From Azospirillum sp. TSA2s (lineage in GTDB: Bacteria; Pseudomonadota; Alphaproteobacteria; Azospirillales; Azospirillaceae): 64,000 bases of DNA. A program made the translations under genes and the position numbers. Where the stretch lies: contig NZ_CP039646.1 of NCBI RefSeq assembly GCF_004923315.1, positions 191,001 through 255,000 of the forward strand. The letters are read 5' to 3'. Below are positions 1 through 8,773 of this stretch, piece after piece. Positions within the stretch are counted from its first letter, which is position 1. The number at the start of each line of letters is the position of its first letter. The notes under the pieces are model-generated. The model saw only the letters and a program-made list of their open reading frames with translations, was not told where the DNA came from and made no database searches.

Positions 1-494
1 CAGTCCACCACATAATCCATGATGGTGTAGACGATGAAGTCCTCGCCATGCTTCAGCAGATGCGGCGCGCTTTCCGCCCGCGCCCGCACCGGCGAATAGC
101 TGGTCGAGGCGCCGTGCCGCACGGTGACGACATAGCCGCGGCCGGCGAAGACATGGGTCTCGCCCAGCACCAGCTCGCCCTTTTCCAGCCGGGCGGTGCG
201 CAGGACCATGAACAGGCTTTCGCCATAGATGTCCACCTTCGGCCGCTGGTGGGCGTGCAGCGCGTCCTCCACCGCCAGTTCATGCAGGCCGAACTGCTGC
301 TTCACCTCCATCAGCAGCGCCTCGTCCGGCTCCCACAAGCCGATCCAGACGAAGTGGCCTTCTTTCGCGGCCCAGGCGCCGGCCTCGGCGATGGGCACGT
401 CGGCGATGCGCCGGCCCTGGCAATAGGCGGCGCTCGCCACCACCGCATTGTGCGGGGCGTTGTGGGCGGGGGTGGGTTCAGGCGGCAGCGTCAT
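1..494 (-). CDS. corA: CorA family magnesium/cobalt transporter, N-terminal part
   Basis: This is the first 164 codons of a CorA-type inner-membrane divalent cation channel; the rest lies beyond the left edge. The reverse-strand reading starts at the ATG ending at 494. It shows the soluble N-terminal alpha/beta domain, with the typical FVWIGLWEPDE stretch near residue 48, HELAVEDALHAHQRPKVD near residue 70 and a strand-rich FAGRGYVVTVRHG segment near residue 117. The C-terminal transmembrane helices and the GMN selectivity motif are not in the window, so the CorA assignment rests on the N-terminal domain alone. It is divergent from the membrane protein at 648 with about 150 bases between them. 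Confidence 0.85.
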   Translation of the reverse strand, partial: MTLPPEPTPAHNAPHNAVVASAAYCQGRRIADVPIAEAGAWAAKEGHFVWIGLWEPDEALLMEVKQQFGLHELAVEDALHAHQRPKVDIYGESLFMVLRTARLEKGELVLGETHVFAGRGYVVTVRHGASTSYSPVRARAESAPHLLKHGEDFIVYTIMDYVVD

Positions 495-647
495 GGAAAT
501 GAAAACCGGGTGGGAGGCGGCAGGTCGGCGTCACTCTAAAGAGGTTCCCCGGCAGCGTCGACGGATCCGGCGGCATCGCCGGGGCTGACCGGCCGCCTCA
601 AGCGTTGTTGCTGCCAAGGACCAGCTTCGGAAGTGGGGGAAAGGGCG

Positions 648-1157
648 ATGTTCCAGTCGGCGGCGCGCGGGATGTATCTGCTGGCGGCGGTGACGCTCAG
701 CCTGTTCTCCCTGCTGTTCATCGGCCTGTCCGCCCTGACGGTGTTCGAAGGGATGGTGGCGCTGGACAGTGCCGCCCTGACCTCGGCCATGCTCGACGGG
801 GTGGGGATGATCGTGCTGGCCATCGCCGTGTTCGAGATCGCCAAATACCTCTACGAGGAAGAGATCGTCCGCGAACGCGAGCTGCGCCGCGCCGACGAGG
901 CCCGCCGCACCCTGACCAAGTTCCTGACCACCATCATCATCGCCGCCAGCCTGGAAGGGCTGGTCCTGGTGTTCGAAGCGCGCACCAGCGAGATTTCCGC
1001 CATCATCTATCCGGTGATGCTGCTGGGGGTGGTCACGCTGCTGGTGGTCGGGCTGGGCGCCTTCCAATGGCTGGCACGCCGGGCCGAGAGCATCCATGTC
1101 GACCCCCGAGTCTCCGAAGCCGACGAGGCGGAGGAGGACAAGCGGTCGGAGGCGTAG
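648..1157 (+). CDS. Four-helix integral membrane protein, uncharacterised
   Basis: A 169-residue protein with four hydrophobic segments (about residues 10-32, 47-67, 92-112 and 118-140). A charged stretch rich in E, R and K joins helices 2 and 3, and the C-terminus is acidic. I do not recognise a catalytic motif; it resembles small conserved GNAT-adjacent alphaproteobacterial membrane proteins of unknown role. The start at 648 is preferred over an in-frame GTG at 633 because a purine-rich GGGGGAAAGG ribosome-binding site precedes it. It stands alone, followed by a paired inverted repeat. Confidence 0.7.
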   Translation: MFQSAARGMYLLAAVTLSLFSLLFIGLSALTVFEGMVALDSAALTSAMLDGVGMIVLAIAVFEIAKYLYEEEIVRERELRRADEARRTLTKFLTTIIIAASLEGLVLVFEARTSEISAIIYPVMLLGVVTLLVVGLGAFQWLARRAESIHVDPRVSEADEAEEDKRSEA

Positions 1158-1169
1158 GCGGCTGAATTG

Positions 1170-1271
1170 CCCTCTCCCGTCCCGGGAGAGGAAGGGGTGA
1201 GGCAAGAATCCCGAACCGCATGGTTGCTTGGTTCACCCCTCACCCTTCCCTCTCCCGGGGCGGGAGAGGGA
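1170..1271. repeat. Paired inverted GC-rich intergenic repeat, copy A
   Basis: Two arms, each a small palindrome of the form CCCTCTCCC...GGGAGAGG followed by GGGTGAG, face each other around a loop of about 35 bases. The same two-arm design recurs at 47471, 50067, 52284 and 54881. The layout is like REP/BIME elements. It lies after the membrane protein gene and may also act in RNA 3'-end formation. Confidence 0.75.
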
Positions 1272-1396
1272 GCCATCGCTACAGCCCTGGGTTCCCGCCT
1301 GTCCGCCTATGGCCATGCCGCCTTTTGCCACAATTGACCCGCCCATACTGCCTGCGCCAAGCTTGCCGCCGTCCAAAGTGGTGAGGGAGAAGGGGC

Positions 1397-2308
1397 ATGG
1401 CCCGCGATACGGGCAACTACACGGCCGTCTACGGCTTTCCGGAATCGGCCGATGCCGCGCGCCGTCTTGCCGGGGTGCTGGACATCCCCTGCCACATTGC
1501 CGAGCTGCACCGCTTCCCCGACGGCGAGAGCCTCGTCCGCCTGCCGGAGCCGGTGGAGCGCGCCATCGTCTACCGCTCGCTCGACCGGCCGAACGACAAG
1601 CTGGTGGAGCTGACGCTGGCCGCCTCGGTCCTGCGGCGCCAGGGGGCGACCGACCTCTGTCTGGTGGCGCCCTACATGGCCTACATGCGCCAGGACGCCG
1701 TCTTCCGGCCCGGCGAGCCGGTCAGCCAGGCGGTGGTCGGCGAATGGCTCGGCCGTTGCTTCGACCGTTTCGTCTGCGTCGAGCCGCATCTGCACCGCAC
1801 CCACACGCTGGACGAGGTGTTCGTCGGCCGCCCCTCCGTCGCGCTGAGCGGTGCCGCGCCCATCGCCGCGCATCTGCGTGCCGCCGGCGTGGCCCCCGGC
1901 ACCGTCGTCATCGGTCCCGACGAGGAATCCGCCCCGCTGGTGGAGGCGGTGGCCGGGCCGCTCGGCCTCACCGGCATCGTCGGCCGCAAGGAACGGCGCG
2001 GCGATCGCGACGTGACGGTGGCTCTTCCCCCCGACGCGCCGATCCATGGCCGGCCGGTGGTGATCGTCGACGACGTCATCAGCTCCGGCGAGACGATCTT
2101 CTCCTGCGCCCGCGCAGCGCGGGTATTGGGGGCGGAGCGGGTGCAGGTCTACGGCGTCCATGCCCTGTTCAGCGACATCGTCGCCGAACGCTTCGCCGCG
2201 GAAGGACTCGGCCGCCCGCTGTCCTGTGACGGCGTGCCGCATCCGTCCAACGCCCTGTCCCTCGGCAGCCTGATCGCAGACGCCATCAAGTCTTTCGCAA
2301 TCCAATGA
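1397..2308 (+). CDS. Ribose-phosphate pyrophosphokinase family protein
   Basis: A 303-residue protein related to PRPP synthetase, which transfers pyrophosphate from ATP to ribose 5-phosphate in the cytoplasm. The PRPP-binding loop is clear near residue 220 (VVIVDDVISSGET), and a basic flexible-loop motif KERRGDRDV lies near residue 197. An N-terminal FPDGE stretch and PYMAYMRQD near residue 94 match the ATP/ribose-phosphate subdomain of the family. The length is slightly under the usual 310-320 residues of the housekeeping enzyme. This could be the divergent second Prs-like protein found in many proteobacteria rather than the main prs. It is monocistronic, with a hairpin terminator candidate behind it. 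Confidence 0.8.
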   Translation: MARDTGNYTAVYGFPESADAARRLAGVLDIPCHIAELHRFPDGESLVRLPEPVERAIVYRSLDRPNDKLVELTLAASVLRRQGATDLCLVAPYMAYMRQDAVFRPGEPVSQAVVGEWLGRCFDRFVCVEPHLHRTHTLDEVFVGRPSVALSGAAPIAAHLRAAGVAPGTVVIGPDEESAPLVEAVAGPLGLTGIVGRKERRGDRDVTVALPPDAPIHGRPVVIVDDVISSGETIFSCARAARVLGAERVQVYGVHALFSDIVAERFAAEGLGRPLSCDGVPHPSNALSLGSLIADAIKSFAIQ

Positions 2309-2315
2309 GAAAGAA

Positions 2316-2344
2316 GGCGGGTGCGACCATTGTGCCCGCCCTTT
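2316..2344 (+). terminator. Hairpin terminator candidate after the Prs-like gene
   Basis: GGCGGG (2316-2321) pairs with CCCGCC (2335-2340) across a 13-base loop and is followed by CTTTC. The position just behind the stop codon fits intrinsic termination, although the U-tract is short. Confidence 0.45.
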
Positions 2345-2470
2345 CGCCGCCATTCGTCGGATTCTATGACCATGGTGGGTTGCGCTTTATGACAATTTTT
2401 ATATAACTGTCGCAAATTCAGTGCGGCGTCATGCTGATTGTGCGCCGCGTCATCTGTATGGGTGGGCGAC

Positions 2471-4222
2471 ATGGCGGGCGATGGGCGGACGGACGGGCGG
2501 ATGGGGGCCGATGCGGGCTTCTTCGGGCTCGAGGCTGAGGAGCGCGGGCTTCTGGCCAGCATGGGGCGGCTGATCGACCGCAGCCTGCCGGACCTGTCGG
2601 AGCGTTTCTATGCCCACCTGTCCCGCTGGCCGGAAACCCGTGCCCTGCTGGACGCCCACGGCGATCTGTCCGGGCTGAAGCGCCGGCAGGCCGATCACTG
2701 GCGCCTGATGTTCCAGGATGCCGGCTCGCCCGAGCATGAGGCGCGCTGCCGCGCCGCCGGGGAGGCGCACAGCCGCATCGGTCTCGACTCCTCCTGGTAT
2801 ATCGGCGCCTATGGCATGGTGCTCAGCGATCTGCTGGCCCTGGTCCAGGGGGCGCTGCGCTGGCGCCCGGCCATGGCGCGGCGCGCGGTGGCGGCGGTGG
2901 CCCGCGCCGTTTCCTTCGACATGGACCGGACGCTTGCCGGTTATGGCCTGCCGGCGGCGGGTGCGGGTGGGCAGGGTTGCGGCCGCGTGCTGGGTGACTT
3001 CGCGTCGTCGCTGATGGACCGGACCATCGAGGTGGCGATGGCGATCAACGACGCGGCGGTCGCCAATGCCCAGATGGTCGGGCAACTGCGCGCAGTCGAT
3101 CACGAATCCCAGGGCATCGCCGCCGCGACCGAGGAGACGGTGACCGGCATCCAGGAGATCTGGGCGCGCAGCCGCGACGTCGCCGCCCTGGCGGGGGAGG
3201 CGCAGGCGGTGACCGACGACGGTGGCCGCACCGTGCACGAGGCGGTCGCCCGCATGGAACAGATCGCCGGCGCGGTGGAAGGCGCGGCGATGCGGGTGGG
3301 CGAGCTGTCGGTCGCCTCCGAACGCATCGCGGAGATCGTCTCCACCATCGAGGCGATCGCCAAGCAGACCAACCTTCTCGCCCTCAACGCCACCATCGAG
3401 GCGGCCCGCGCCGGGGAGGCTGGAAAAGGCTTTGCAGTCGTGGCGAGCGAGGTGAAGAGCCTGTCCAACCAGACCGCCCGCGCGACCGAGGACATCCGCC
3501 TGCGCATCGACTCCCTGAAGGCGGAGATGGGCGCCATCGTCGCCTCGATGGAGGACGGCACCCGCGCCGTCGCCGCCGGGCAGGCGGCGATCCGCGCGGT
3601 CAGCGACCGGATGAGCGACATCGGCGACCATATCGGCCGCACCGAACAGCGCATGTCCGACATCGCCAGCATCCTGACCCAGCAGTCGGCCGCCGCCAAC
3701 CAGGTGGCCTCCGGCACCTCCCGCATCGCCGAGAGCAGCGCGTCGAACAGCGCCGCCATCCTGCGCAGCGTGCAGGCGACGCGCGGGGTGGAGACGCTGC
3801 TGGGCAACCAGCTGAAACAGCTGATGGAGCAGGACATCCCCGGCAAGATCGTCAAGATCGCCAAGGTCGACCACGTCATCTGGAAGAAGCGGCTGGCCGA
3901 CATGCTGGTCGGGCTGGAGACCCTGCGCCCGGACGAGTTGGCGAGCCACGAGGCCTGCCGGCTGGGCAAGTGGTATTACGGCCCGTCGTCGATGGCCTAC
4001 CGCGCCCATTCGGCCTTCGTCCGGCTGGAGGCCCCGCACCGCCGGGTCCACGACCATGGCAAGGCCGCCGCCCGCGCCTTCGCCGACGGCGACATGGACC
4101 GCGCGCTGGCCGGGGTGGCGGAGGTGGAGCGCGCCTCCCAGGAGGTGATCGCCCTGCTCGACGAGCTCGACAAGGCCGGGCTGGCGGGCGGTGCGACGCC
4201 GGCTGCGGCGGTGGGCTTCTGA
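2471..4222 (+). CDS. Globin-coupled methyl-accepting chemotaxis protein with C-terminal CZB domain
   Basis: A 583-residue soluble chemoreceptor with no transmembrane helix. Residues about 10-165 form a protoglobin heme sensor with the HemAT-like [16 protein letters not shown] segment that carries the proximal His. Next come the coiled-coil signalling helices, with the conserved hairpin near residue 300 ([24 protein letters not shown]). The last 120 residues are a chemoreceptor zinc-binding (CZB) domain with [10 protein letters not shown] and downstream HRRVHDH, the family zinc ligands. The expected role is aerotaxis or redox taxis through CheA/CheW; oxygen binding by heme and zinc-based sensing are family knowledge. 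An upstream TTG (2438) and GTG (2462) are in frame, but the ATG at 2471 fits the globin start. It precedes a small protein and a c-di-GMP enzyme. Confidence 0.9.
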   Translation: MAGDGRTDGRMGADAGFFGLEAEERGLLASMGRLIDRSLPDLSERFYAHLSRWPETRALLDAHGDLSGLKRRQADHWRLMFQDAGSPEHEARCRAAGEAHSRIGLDSSWYIGAYGMVLSDLLALVQGALRWRPAMARRAVAAVARAVSFDMDRTLAGYGLPAAGAGGQGCGRVLGDFASSLMDRTIEVAMAINDAAVANAQMVGQLRAVDHESQGIAAATEETVTGIQEIWARSRDVAALAGEAQAVTDDGGRTVHEAVARMEQIAGAVEGAAMRVGELSVASERIAEIVSTIEAIAKQTNLLALNATIEAARAGEAGKGFAVVASEVKSLSNQTARATEDIRLRIDSLKAEMGAIVASMEDGTRAVAAGQAAIRAVSDRMSDIGDHIGRTEQRMSDIASILTQQSAAANQVASGTSRIAESSASNSAAILRSVQATRGVETLLGNQLKQLMEQDIPGKIVKIAKVDHVIWKKRLADMLVGLETLRPDELASHEACRLGKWYYGPSSMAYRAHSAFVRLEAPHRRVHDHGKAAARAFADGDMDRALAGVAEVERASQEVIALLDELDKAGLAGGATPAAAVGF

Positions 4223-4358
4223 CCGGGCCGCCGGTAACACTAACGATCGGGGGAGGAACTGGTGTAGTCTGGCGGGGCAGCCGCCACGGGAGGCGGTCCG
4301 GTGTTGGCGAAGCGGTGATGACGATGCGCGGGGGCGGTCCGTTGAGCGGAGGCGTGTG

Positions 4359-4865
4359 ATGTCGAAGGTGACGGACGTCGTGCTTCGGATGTCCCGCAAG
4401 CTGACCGAGGACATCGCTGCCCTGGGCCGCCAGCGCGCCGCTGGAAAACCGAAGACCTTTCCGCGCTTCCGCGAGATCCGGGCGGCCTATCTGGACATCC
4501 AGGGGCTGATCTTCTCGATCCAGGAAAGGCTGGAGGCCGCCGGGAAGGAGCTGCCGCCGAACTTCCCGCAATGGGTCATCCGGCAGAAGCTGAGCGCCAT
4601 CGCCATCTTCACCGACATCAGCCACTCCTTCGTCAGCGACCCGCCGCTGGCACTGACCGCCTCGCTGGGCGCCTTCGACGTGCTGGTGGCGGAGCAGAAG
4701 GCTTTCAACGAAACGCTGCACACCTTCGACACCATGCTGATGGAAGCCGGCATCGACGACAGGATGGCCGACGAACTGGACGCCACCCGCACCAAGATCG
4801 AGCAGATCCTGGGCATGATCGAACAGCTCCTTCTGACCAGCCCGAAGATCCTAGAGGAGTTCTGA
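4359..4865 (+). CDS. Small helical protein of unknown function between chemoreceptor and c-di-GMP enzyme
   Basis: A 168-residue, largely alpha-helical protein with no signal peptide or membrane segment. It has a basic N-terminus and a C-terminal helix ending in LLLTSPKILEEF. I do not recognise the family. The start at 4359 is supported by a GGAGG site eight bases upstream; a longer in-frame reading from 4191 overlaps the region just behind the chemoreceptor and looks like a shadow. Its stop codon overlaps the next start (TGATG at 4863-4867), so it is probably translationally coupled to the CHASE-GGDEF-EAL protein and may serve it as a partner or regulator. Confidence 0.7.
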   Translation: MSKVTDVVLRMSRKLTEDIAALGRQRAAGKPKTFPRFREIRAAYLDIQGLIFSIQERLEAAGKELPPNFPQWVIRQKLSAIAIFTDISHSFVSDPPLALTASLGAFDVLVAEQKAFNETLHTFDTMLMEAGIDDRMADELDATRTKIEQILGMIEQLLLTSPKILEEF

Positions 4866-7684
4866 TGCCGGAGCCGGCAGCCGAGTCCAAGGCCGATCCT
4901 GGGCGGGATCGCCTTGCGGAAAGCCCGCCGGCCGCTGCTCCGGAATCCTCCTTTCGCCGCTTCCTTCGCAATCTGAACTTGCCGGTGGCCGTTCCTGTTC
5001 TGGCTTTGATTGCCGGTGCGGGTCTGTCCGTGGTGGCCATGCTCCACTCCGGCCGCCTGCTGCGCCTGGAGGAGGAGCATCGCTTCGCCGCAAGGGTCGA
5101 GGAAATCCACGGCCAGTTTGCCGACCGCCTGCGGGTGTACGAACAGGTGGCGCGCAGCGCCGCCTCGCTGGCGATGACCTTCCCCGACATGCACTGGACG
5201 CAGTGGAACCGCTTCGTCGAGGCGCTGGACATGCCGCGGCGCTATCCCGGCATCATCTCCATCGCCTATGCCCGCGCGGTCGCGGCCGACCGGGCCGGCG
5301 ATCTGGTGGCGTCGATGCGGGCGGCCGGCCTGCCGGACTTCCGCATCTGGCCGGAGACGGCGGGGGCGGAGCGTGTGGTCAACATCTTCGCCGCCCCGGT
5401 CAACGAAGGCAACGCGCGGGCCATCGGCTTCGACATGATGTCGGAGGCGATCCGGCGCTCCGCCATCGAACGGGCGCGCGACAGCGGCGAGCCCGCCGCC
5501 ACCCGCGCCATCACGCTGAAGATCGACCAAGCGGCCGGGGGTGGGCCTTCCTTCATCCTCTATCAGGCGACCTACCGCGGCGACCCGCTGCCGCCGTCGC
5601 TGGAGGCGCGGCGTGCGTCCTTCACCGGCGTGGTGCTGACCCCGGTCAGGATCGGCCCGCTGGTGAACGGGCTGATTGACGCGACCCGCCAGGACGCCGG
5701 CATCGAGATCTACGACGTGCCGCCGGCGGATGCCGAGTTTCCGCTGTATCGCAGCCGCCGCCCGCTGGACGCCACGCCCGCCATCAGCCTGACGCGGGAA
5801 CTGCCGGTCGGCGGCCGGGTGTGGACCGTGCGGTACGACAGCCTGCCCGACGGCCTGTTCACCGCGCAGCACTGGGTGCCCGGCGCGCTGCTGGCCGGCG
5901 GGCTGGCTCTCAGCATCGCGCTGTCGCTGGTCCTGCGCATGGCGCTGGTGACCCATTCCCGCGCGGTGGTGCTGGCCGGGGAGATGACGGCCTCGCTCCG
6001 CCTGCAGGAGGCGGAACGGCAGCAGCTGTTCACCCAGGCTCCGCTGGGGATCGCGCTGGTCGGCACCGACGGGCTGGTGATGGACTGCAACCCGGCCTTC
6101 GCCGCCGCCGCCGGCCTGCCCCGGCAGGAGCTGCTCGGCACCGACCTGCGCCTGCGCTTCGGCGATCAGGCGTCGGTCTTCGCGCTGGAGGCGGCGCTGC
6201 AGGGGGAGAGCGGCAAGCTCGAATCCGACCAGCCCCTGCTGCTGGGCGGCCGGCGCAGCCATTTCAGCCTGCATTTCCAGCCGGTCACCGCCGACGGCGC
6301 GCTGAAATTCGTCCTGGCATTCGCCGAGGACATCGGCGAGAAGCGCCGGGCCGAGCAGCACATCCAATATCTGGCCCATTTCGACGCGCTGACCGGCCTG
6401 CCCAACCGCGTCCTGCTGTACGACCGCATCGCCCAGGCCCTGCGCGAGGGGCGGCGCGACGGCACCAAGGTGGCGGTGCTGTTCATCGACCTCGACCGCT
6501 TCAAGGTGATCAACGACAGCCTGGGCCACAGCTTCGGCGACGAGGTGCTGCGGTCGGTGGCGCGCCGCCTCCAGGCCGGCCTGCGCGAATCCGACACCGT
6601 TGGCCGGCTGGGCGGCGACGAGTTCCTGATCGTCGTCCGCCGGGTGACGGAGCCGAACGACGCGGCCCGCGTCGCCGAAAAGGTGGTGGCGCATCTGGCC
6701 AGCCCCTTCGCGGTCGGCGGCCAGAATTTCGTGGTGACGCCCAGCATCGGCATCAGCCTCTACCCCGACGACGCCGAGGATGCCGAAGGTCTGATCCGCT
6801 GCGCCGACATCGCCATGTACCATGCCAAGGAGCAGGGCCGGAACGGCTTCCGCTTCGTCACCAGGGAGATGGGCGCCCGATCGCGCGAGCGCATGGACCT
6901 GGAGGGCAGCCTGCGCCAGGCGATCCGCGACGGCCAGTTGTTCCTGGTCTACCAGCCGCAGGTCGACACCCTGACCGGCCGCATCGTCGGTCTGGAGGCG
7001 CTGATCCGCTGGCGCCATCCCGACGAGGGGCTGATCTTGCCCGGCCGTTTCCTGCCGGTGGCGGAGGAGACCGGTCTGGTCCTAGCGATGGGCGATTGGG
7101 TGCTGTTCGAGGCCTGCGCCCAGATCCGGCGCTGGCGCGCGCGTTTCGACCTGTCGATCCCGGTTGCGGTGAACGTCTCCGGCGCCCAGTTCCGCGACGG
7201 CCAGCTGCCGGCCAAGGTCGCCCGCGCGCTGGACGCCAATGGCCTGAGCGGCCCGGAATTGGAGATCGAGGTGACGGAAAGCACTCTGATCGACGACGTC
7301 GAATCGGCGGCGGCGACCCTGGCGGCCTTGAAGCAGCGCGGCGTTCTGATCGCGCTGGACGATTTCGGCACTGGCTATTCCAGCCTCAGCTATCTGCACC
7401 GTCTGCCGATCGACAAGCTGAAGATCGACCGGTCCTTCATCCACGACCTGTCGACCGGCGCCAGCGACTCCTCCGTCCCCCGCGCCATCGTCGGCCTTGG
7501 TCGCAGCCTGGGCCTGTCGGTGATCGCCGAGGGGGTGGAGACGCAGGAGCAGCTTCAATTGCTGCGCGACCTCGCCTGCGAAAGTTACCAGGGCTTCCTG
7601 TTCAGCCGCCCCATCCCGGTCGAAGAGGTGGAGCGGCTGCTGGAGAAGATGACGGCCGTGGCGCAGCCGGTTTCAGCGGAGTGA
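4865..7684 (+). CDS. CHASE-PAS-GGDEF-EAL cyclic di-GMP turnover protein
   Basis: A 939-residue inner-membrane sensor enzyme. After a short cytoplasmic N-terminus comes a transmembrane helix (about 40-60), a periplasmic CHASE domain (about 75-260, with RRYPGIISIAYARAV), a second helix (about 340-362), a PAS domain (about 385-500), a GGDEF domain and an EAL domain. The diguanylate cyclase signature RLGGDEF is intact, and a RESD I-site lies five residues ahead of GGDEF, so product inhibition is expected. The EAL signature EALIRW and the downstream DDFGTGYSS loop are intact, so phosphodiesterase activity is also possible. Which activity dominates cannot be read from the sequence. The start overlaps the stop of the preceding small gene by one base. 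Confidence 0.92.
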   Translation: MPEPAAESKADPGRDRLAESPPAAAPESSFRRFLRNLNLPVAVPVLALIAGAGLSVVAMLHSGRLLRLEEEHRFAARVEEIHGQFADRLRVYEQVARSAASLAMTFPDMHWTQWNRFVEALDMPRRYPGIISIAYARAVAADRAGDLVASMRAAGLPDFRIWPETAGAERVVNIFAAPVNEGNARAIGFDMMSEAIRRSAIERARDSGEPAATRAITLKIDQAAGGGPSFILYQATYRGDPLPPSLEARRASFTGVVLTPVRIGPLVNGLIDATRQDAGIEIYDVPPADAEFPLYRSRRPLDATPAISLTRELPVGGRVWTVRYDSLPDGLFTAQHWVPGALLAGGLALSIALSLVLRMALVTHSRAVVLAGEMTASLRLQEAERQQLFTQAPLGIALVGTDGLVMDCNPAFAAAAGLPRQELLGTDLRLRFGDQASVFALEAALQGESGKLESDQPLLLGGRRSHFSLHFQPVTADGALKFVLAFAEDIGEKRRAEQHIQYLAHFDALTGLPNRVLLYDRIAQALREGRRDGTKVAVLFIDLDRFKVINDSLGHSFGDEVLRSVARRLQAGLRESDTVGRLGGDEFLIVVRRVTEPNDAARVAEKVVAHLASPFAVGGQNFVVTPSIGISLYPDDAEDAEGLIRCADIAMYHAKEQGRNGFRFVTREMGARSRERMDLEGSLRQAIRDGQLFLVYQPQVDTLTGRIVGLEALIRWRHPDEGLILPGRFLPVAEETGLVLAMGDWVLFEACAQIRRWRARFDLSIPVAVNVSGAQFRDGQLPAKVARALDANGLSGPELEIEVTESTLIDDVESAAATLAALKQRGVLIALDDFGTGYSSLSYLHRLPIDKLKIDRSFIHDLSTGASDSSVPRAIVGLGRSLGLSVIAEGVETQEQLQLLRDLACESYQGFLFSRPIPVEEVERLLEKMTAVAQPVSAE

Positions 7685-7826
7685 GGAGCGTCGCCGGGAG
7701 CAACGGCGTCGGCGGCGTCCCAGGCGACGGTGAGGCGCCAGTTGGCGGTGACCCACAAGAACCAGCGCGGCGGCGCGGCTTCCAGCCCATGGACGTGGAA
7801 GCCGGGCAAGTTTTCGCGACAGCCGT

Positions 7827-8207
7827 TCAGTGGCGTACCAGCAGGTCCAGCGGCACCTGGAGCGCGCCGGCGATGCGGGCCATCGCGTCGAAGCTGCCGG
7901 GCTTTTTCCCGTTCTCAATCTCGGACAGGTAGGACGGAGCCACGCCTGCGGCGTCCGCCAGCCCGCGGGCGGTGAAGCCGCGATGCTCGCGGAGCACCGT
8001 GACCGGATGCTCCCCATCGAGGATGCGCTCCGCCACCTCGAACGGAAATGCCTCCGTCTCTCCCGCCGCGAGCCGTGCCTTTACGGCTTCGGCGTCGGCC
8101 AAGTCCTGGGCGTCCGTCACCAGATCGGCCAGGGCCTCGAAGTCGGCCCGGCTGAGGGTGACGCTGTCCGCCGTCTCGGCAATCGGCGTGATGGGCAGAG
8201 CGTTCAT
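7827..8207 (-). CDS. XRE-family antitoxin
   Basis: A 126-residue protein with an N-terminal segment (about 1-60) that probably wraps the toxin and a C-terminal Cro/C1-type helix-turn-helix (about 70-120, including GLADAAGVAPSYLSEIENGKK). It is the second gene of a two-gene module: its ATG overlaps the toxin stop by four bases (ATGA), the toxin-first order seen in HigBA-like systems. It should neutralise the toxin and repress the promoter at the inverted repeat 8473-8504. It marks the left side of the mobile island. Confidence 0.85.
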   Translation of the reverse strand: MNALPITPIAETADSVTLSRADFEALADLVTDAQDLADAEAVKARLAAGETEAFPFEVAERILDGEHPVTVLREHRGFTARGLADAAGVAPSYLSEIENGKKPGSFDAMARIAGALQVPLDLLVRH

Positions 8208-8455
8208 CGATAGACCTCCTTGCGGTTCCCGACCTTCAGCACCGTGACCAACAGCGCATCGCCGTCGATCTGGTAGACGGCCCGCCAGTCGCCGTGGCGA
8301 ATGCGGCCTTGTCCGCCGCCAAACGCCTTCGCCCAGGGATGCGGGTCAAAAGGAGCGGCGGCGAAGGTCTTCAGCTTCTCCCGCAGCCCGGCCGCATCGC
8401 CCTTCGGCATGCGAAGCAGAACCTTCAGCGCAGTGGCTTCGATCACGAGCTTCAT
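8204..8455 (-). CDS. RelE/ParE-family toxin
   Basis: An 83-residue basic protein with the RelE-fold core: RIRHGDWRAVYQID near residue 50 and a C-terminal VGNRKEVYR, the positions where family mRNA interferases carry catalytic basic and tyrosine residues. The expected action is translation-dependent mRNA cleavage, although ParE-type gyrase inhibition cannot be excluded from sequence. It is upstream of and overlaps its antitoxin. No Shine-Dalgarno sequence precedes the ATG. A promoter-like TTGACG-N17-GATCAT lies immediately ahead, so the message may be nearly leaderless. Confidence 0.85.
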   Translation of the reverse strand: MKLVIEATALKVLLRMPKGDAAGLREKLKTFAAAPFDPHPWAKAFGGGQGRIRHGDWRAVYQIDGDALLVTVLKVGNRKEVYR

Positions 8456-8461
8456 GCAGCC

Positions 8462-8773
8462 ATGATCGCTGATAGCGAATTTCCCGTCAAGCTACTATTC
8501 GCTAGTGGCGAACCGTTCCTGCGCGCGCTACCCGCCGCCGACTTTGTCCGAGAGGCGGCCCATGTTCTGGCGGAGTTGAACGCGATTCACCCGTTCCGCG
8601 AGGGCAACGGCCGCACGCAGCTGAGCTATCTGACCCTGCTGGCGGACCAAGCGGGGCACCCTCTGGCGCTGGAGCGCCTGGACCCGGCCGCCATGCTGGC
8701 GGCGATGGTCGTGAGTTTTGCTGGTGATGAGAAACCACTGGCGACGCTGATTGCCGGGATGATCGAGGCATGA
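8462..8773 (+). pseudogene. Fic-domain protein, C-terminal remnant
   Basis: The reading frame encodes only the C-terminal part of a Fic/DOC fold, with the nearly complete active-site loop HPFREGNGRTQ near residue 42 of the remnant. Fic enzymes transfer AMP or other nucleotides to target hydroxyls. The N-terminal half expected of the family is missing. Upstream of 8462 the frame runs through the antisense of the toxin gene, so that part is a shadow. The module probably replaced the 5' half of fic. An ATG at 8462 could still give a 103-residue protein, so expression is not excluded. Its end overlaps the start of the recombinase remnant by four bases. Confidence 0.65.
8473..8504. promoter_or_regulatory. 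Operator candidate of the RelE/XRE module
   Basis: A perfect inverted repeat TAGCGAAT-N16-ATTCGCTA lies just upstream of the toxin start on the minus strand and overlaps a sigma-70-like -35 element (TTGACG). This is where an XRE antitoxin would bind for autoregulation. It also sits within the first codons of the fic fragment read on the plus strand. Confidence 0.55.

Noticed and set aside
4487-7018. An 843-codon open frame on the minus strand
   Set aside because: It is antisense to the CHASE-GGDEF-EAL gene, whose motifs are intact; the antisense product has no recognisable domain.
7585-7809. A 74-codon minus-strand frame with HVHGLEAAPPRWFLWV
   Set aside because: It looks faintly protein-like and could be a remnant at the island edge, but it overlaps the end of the EAL gene and I recognise no family.
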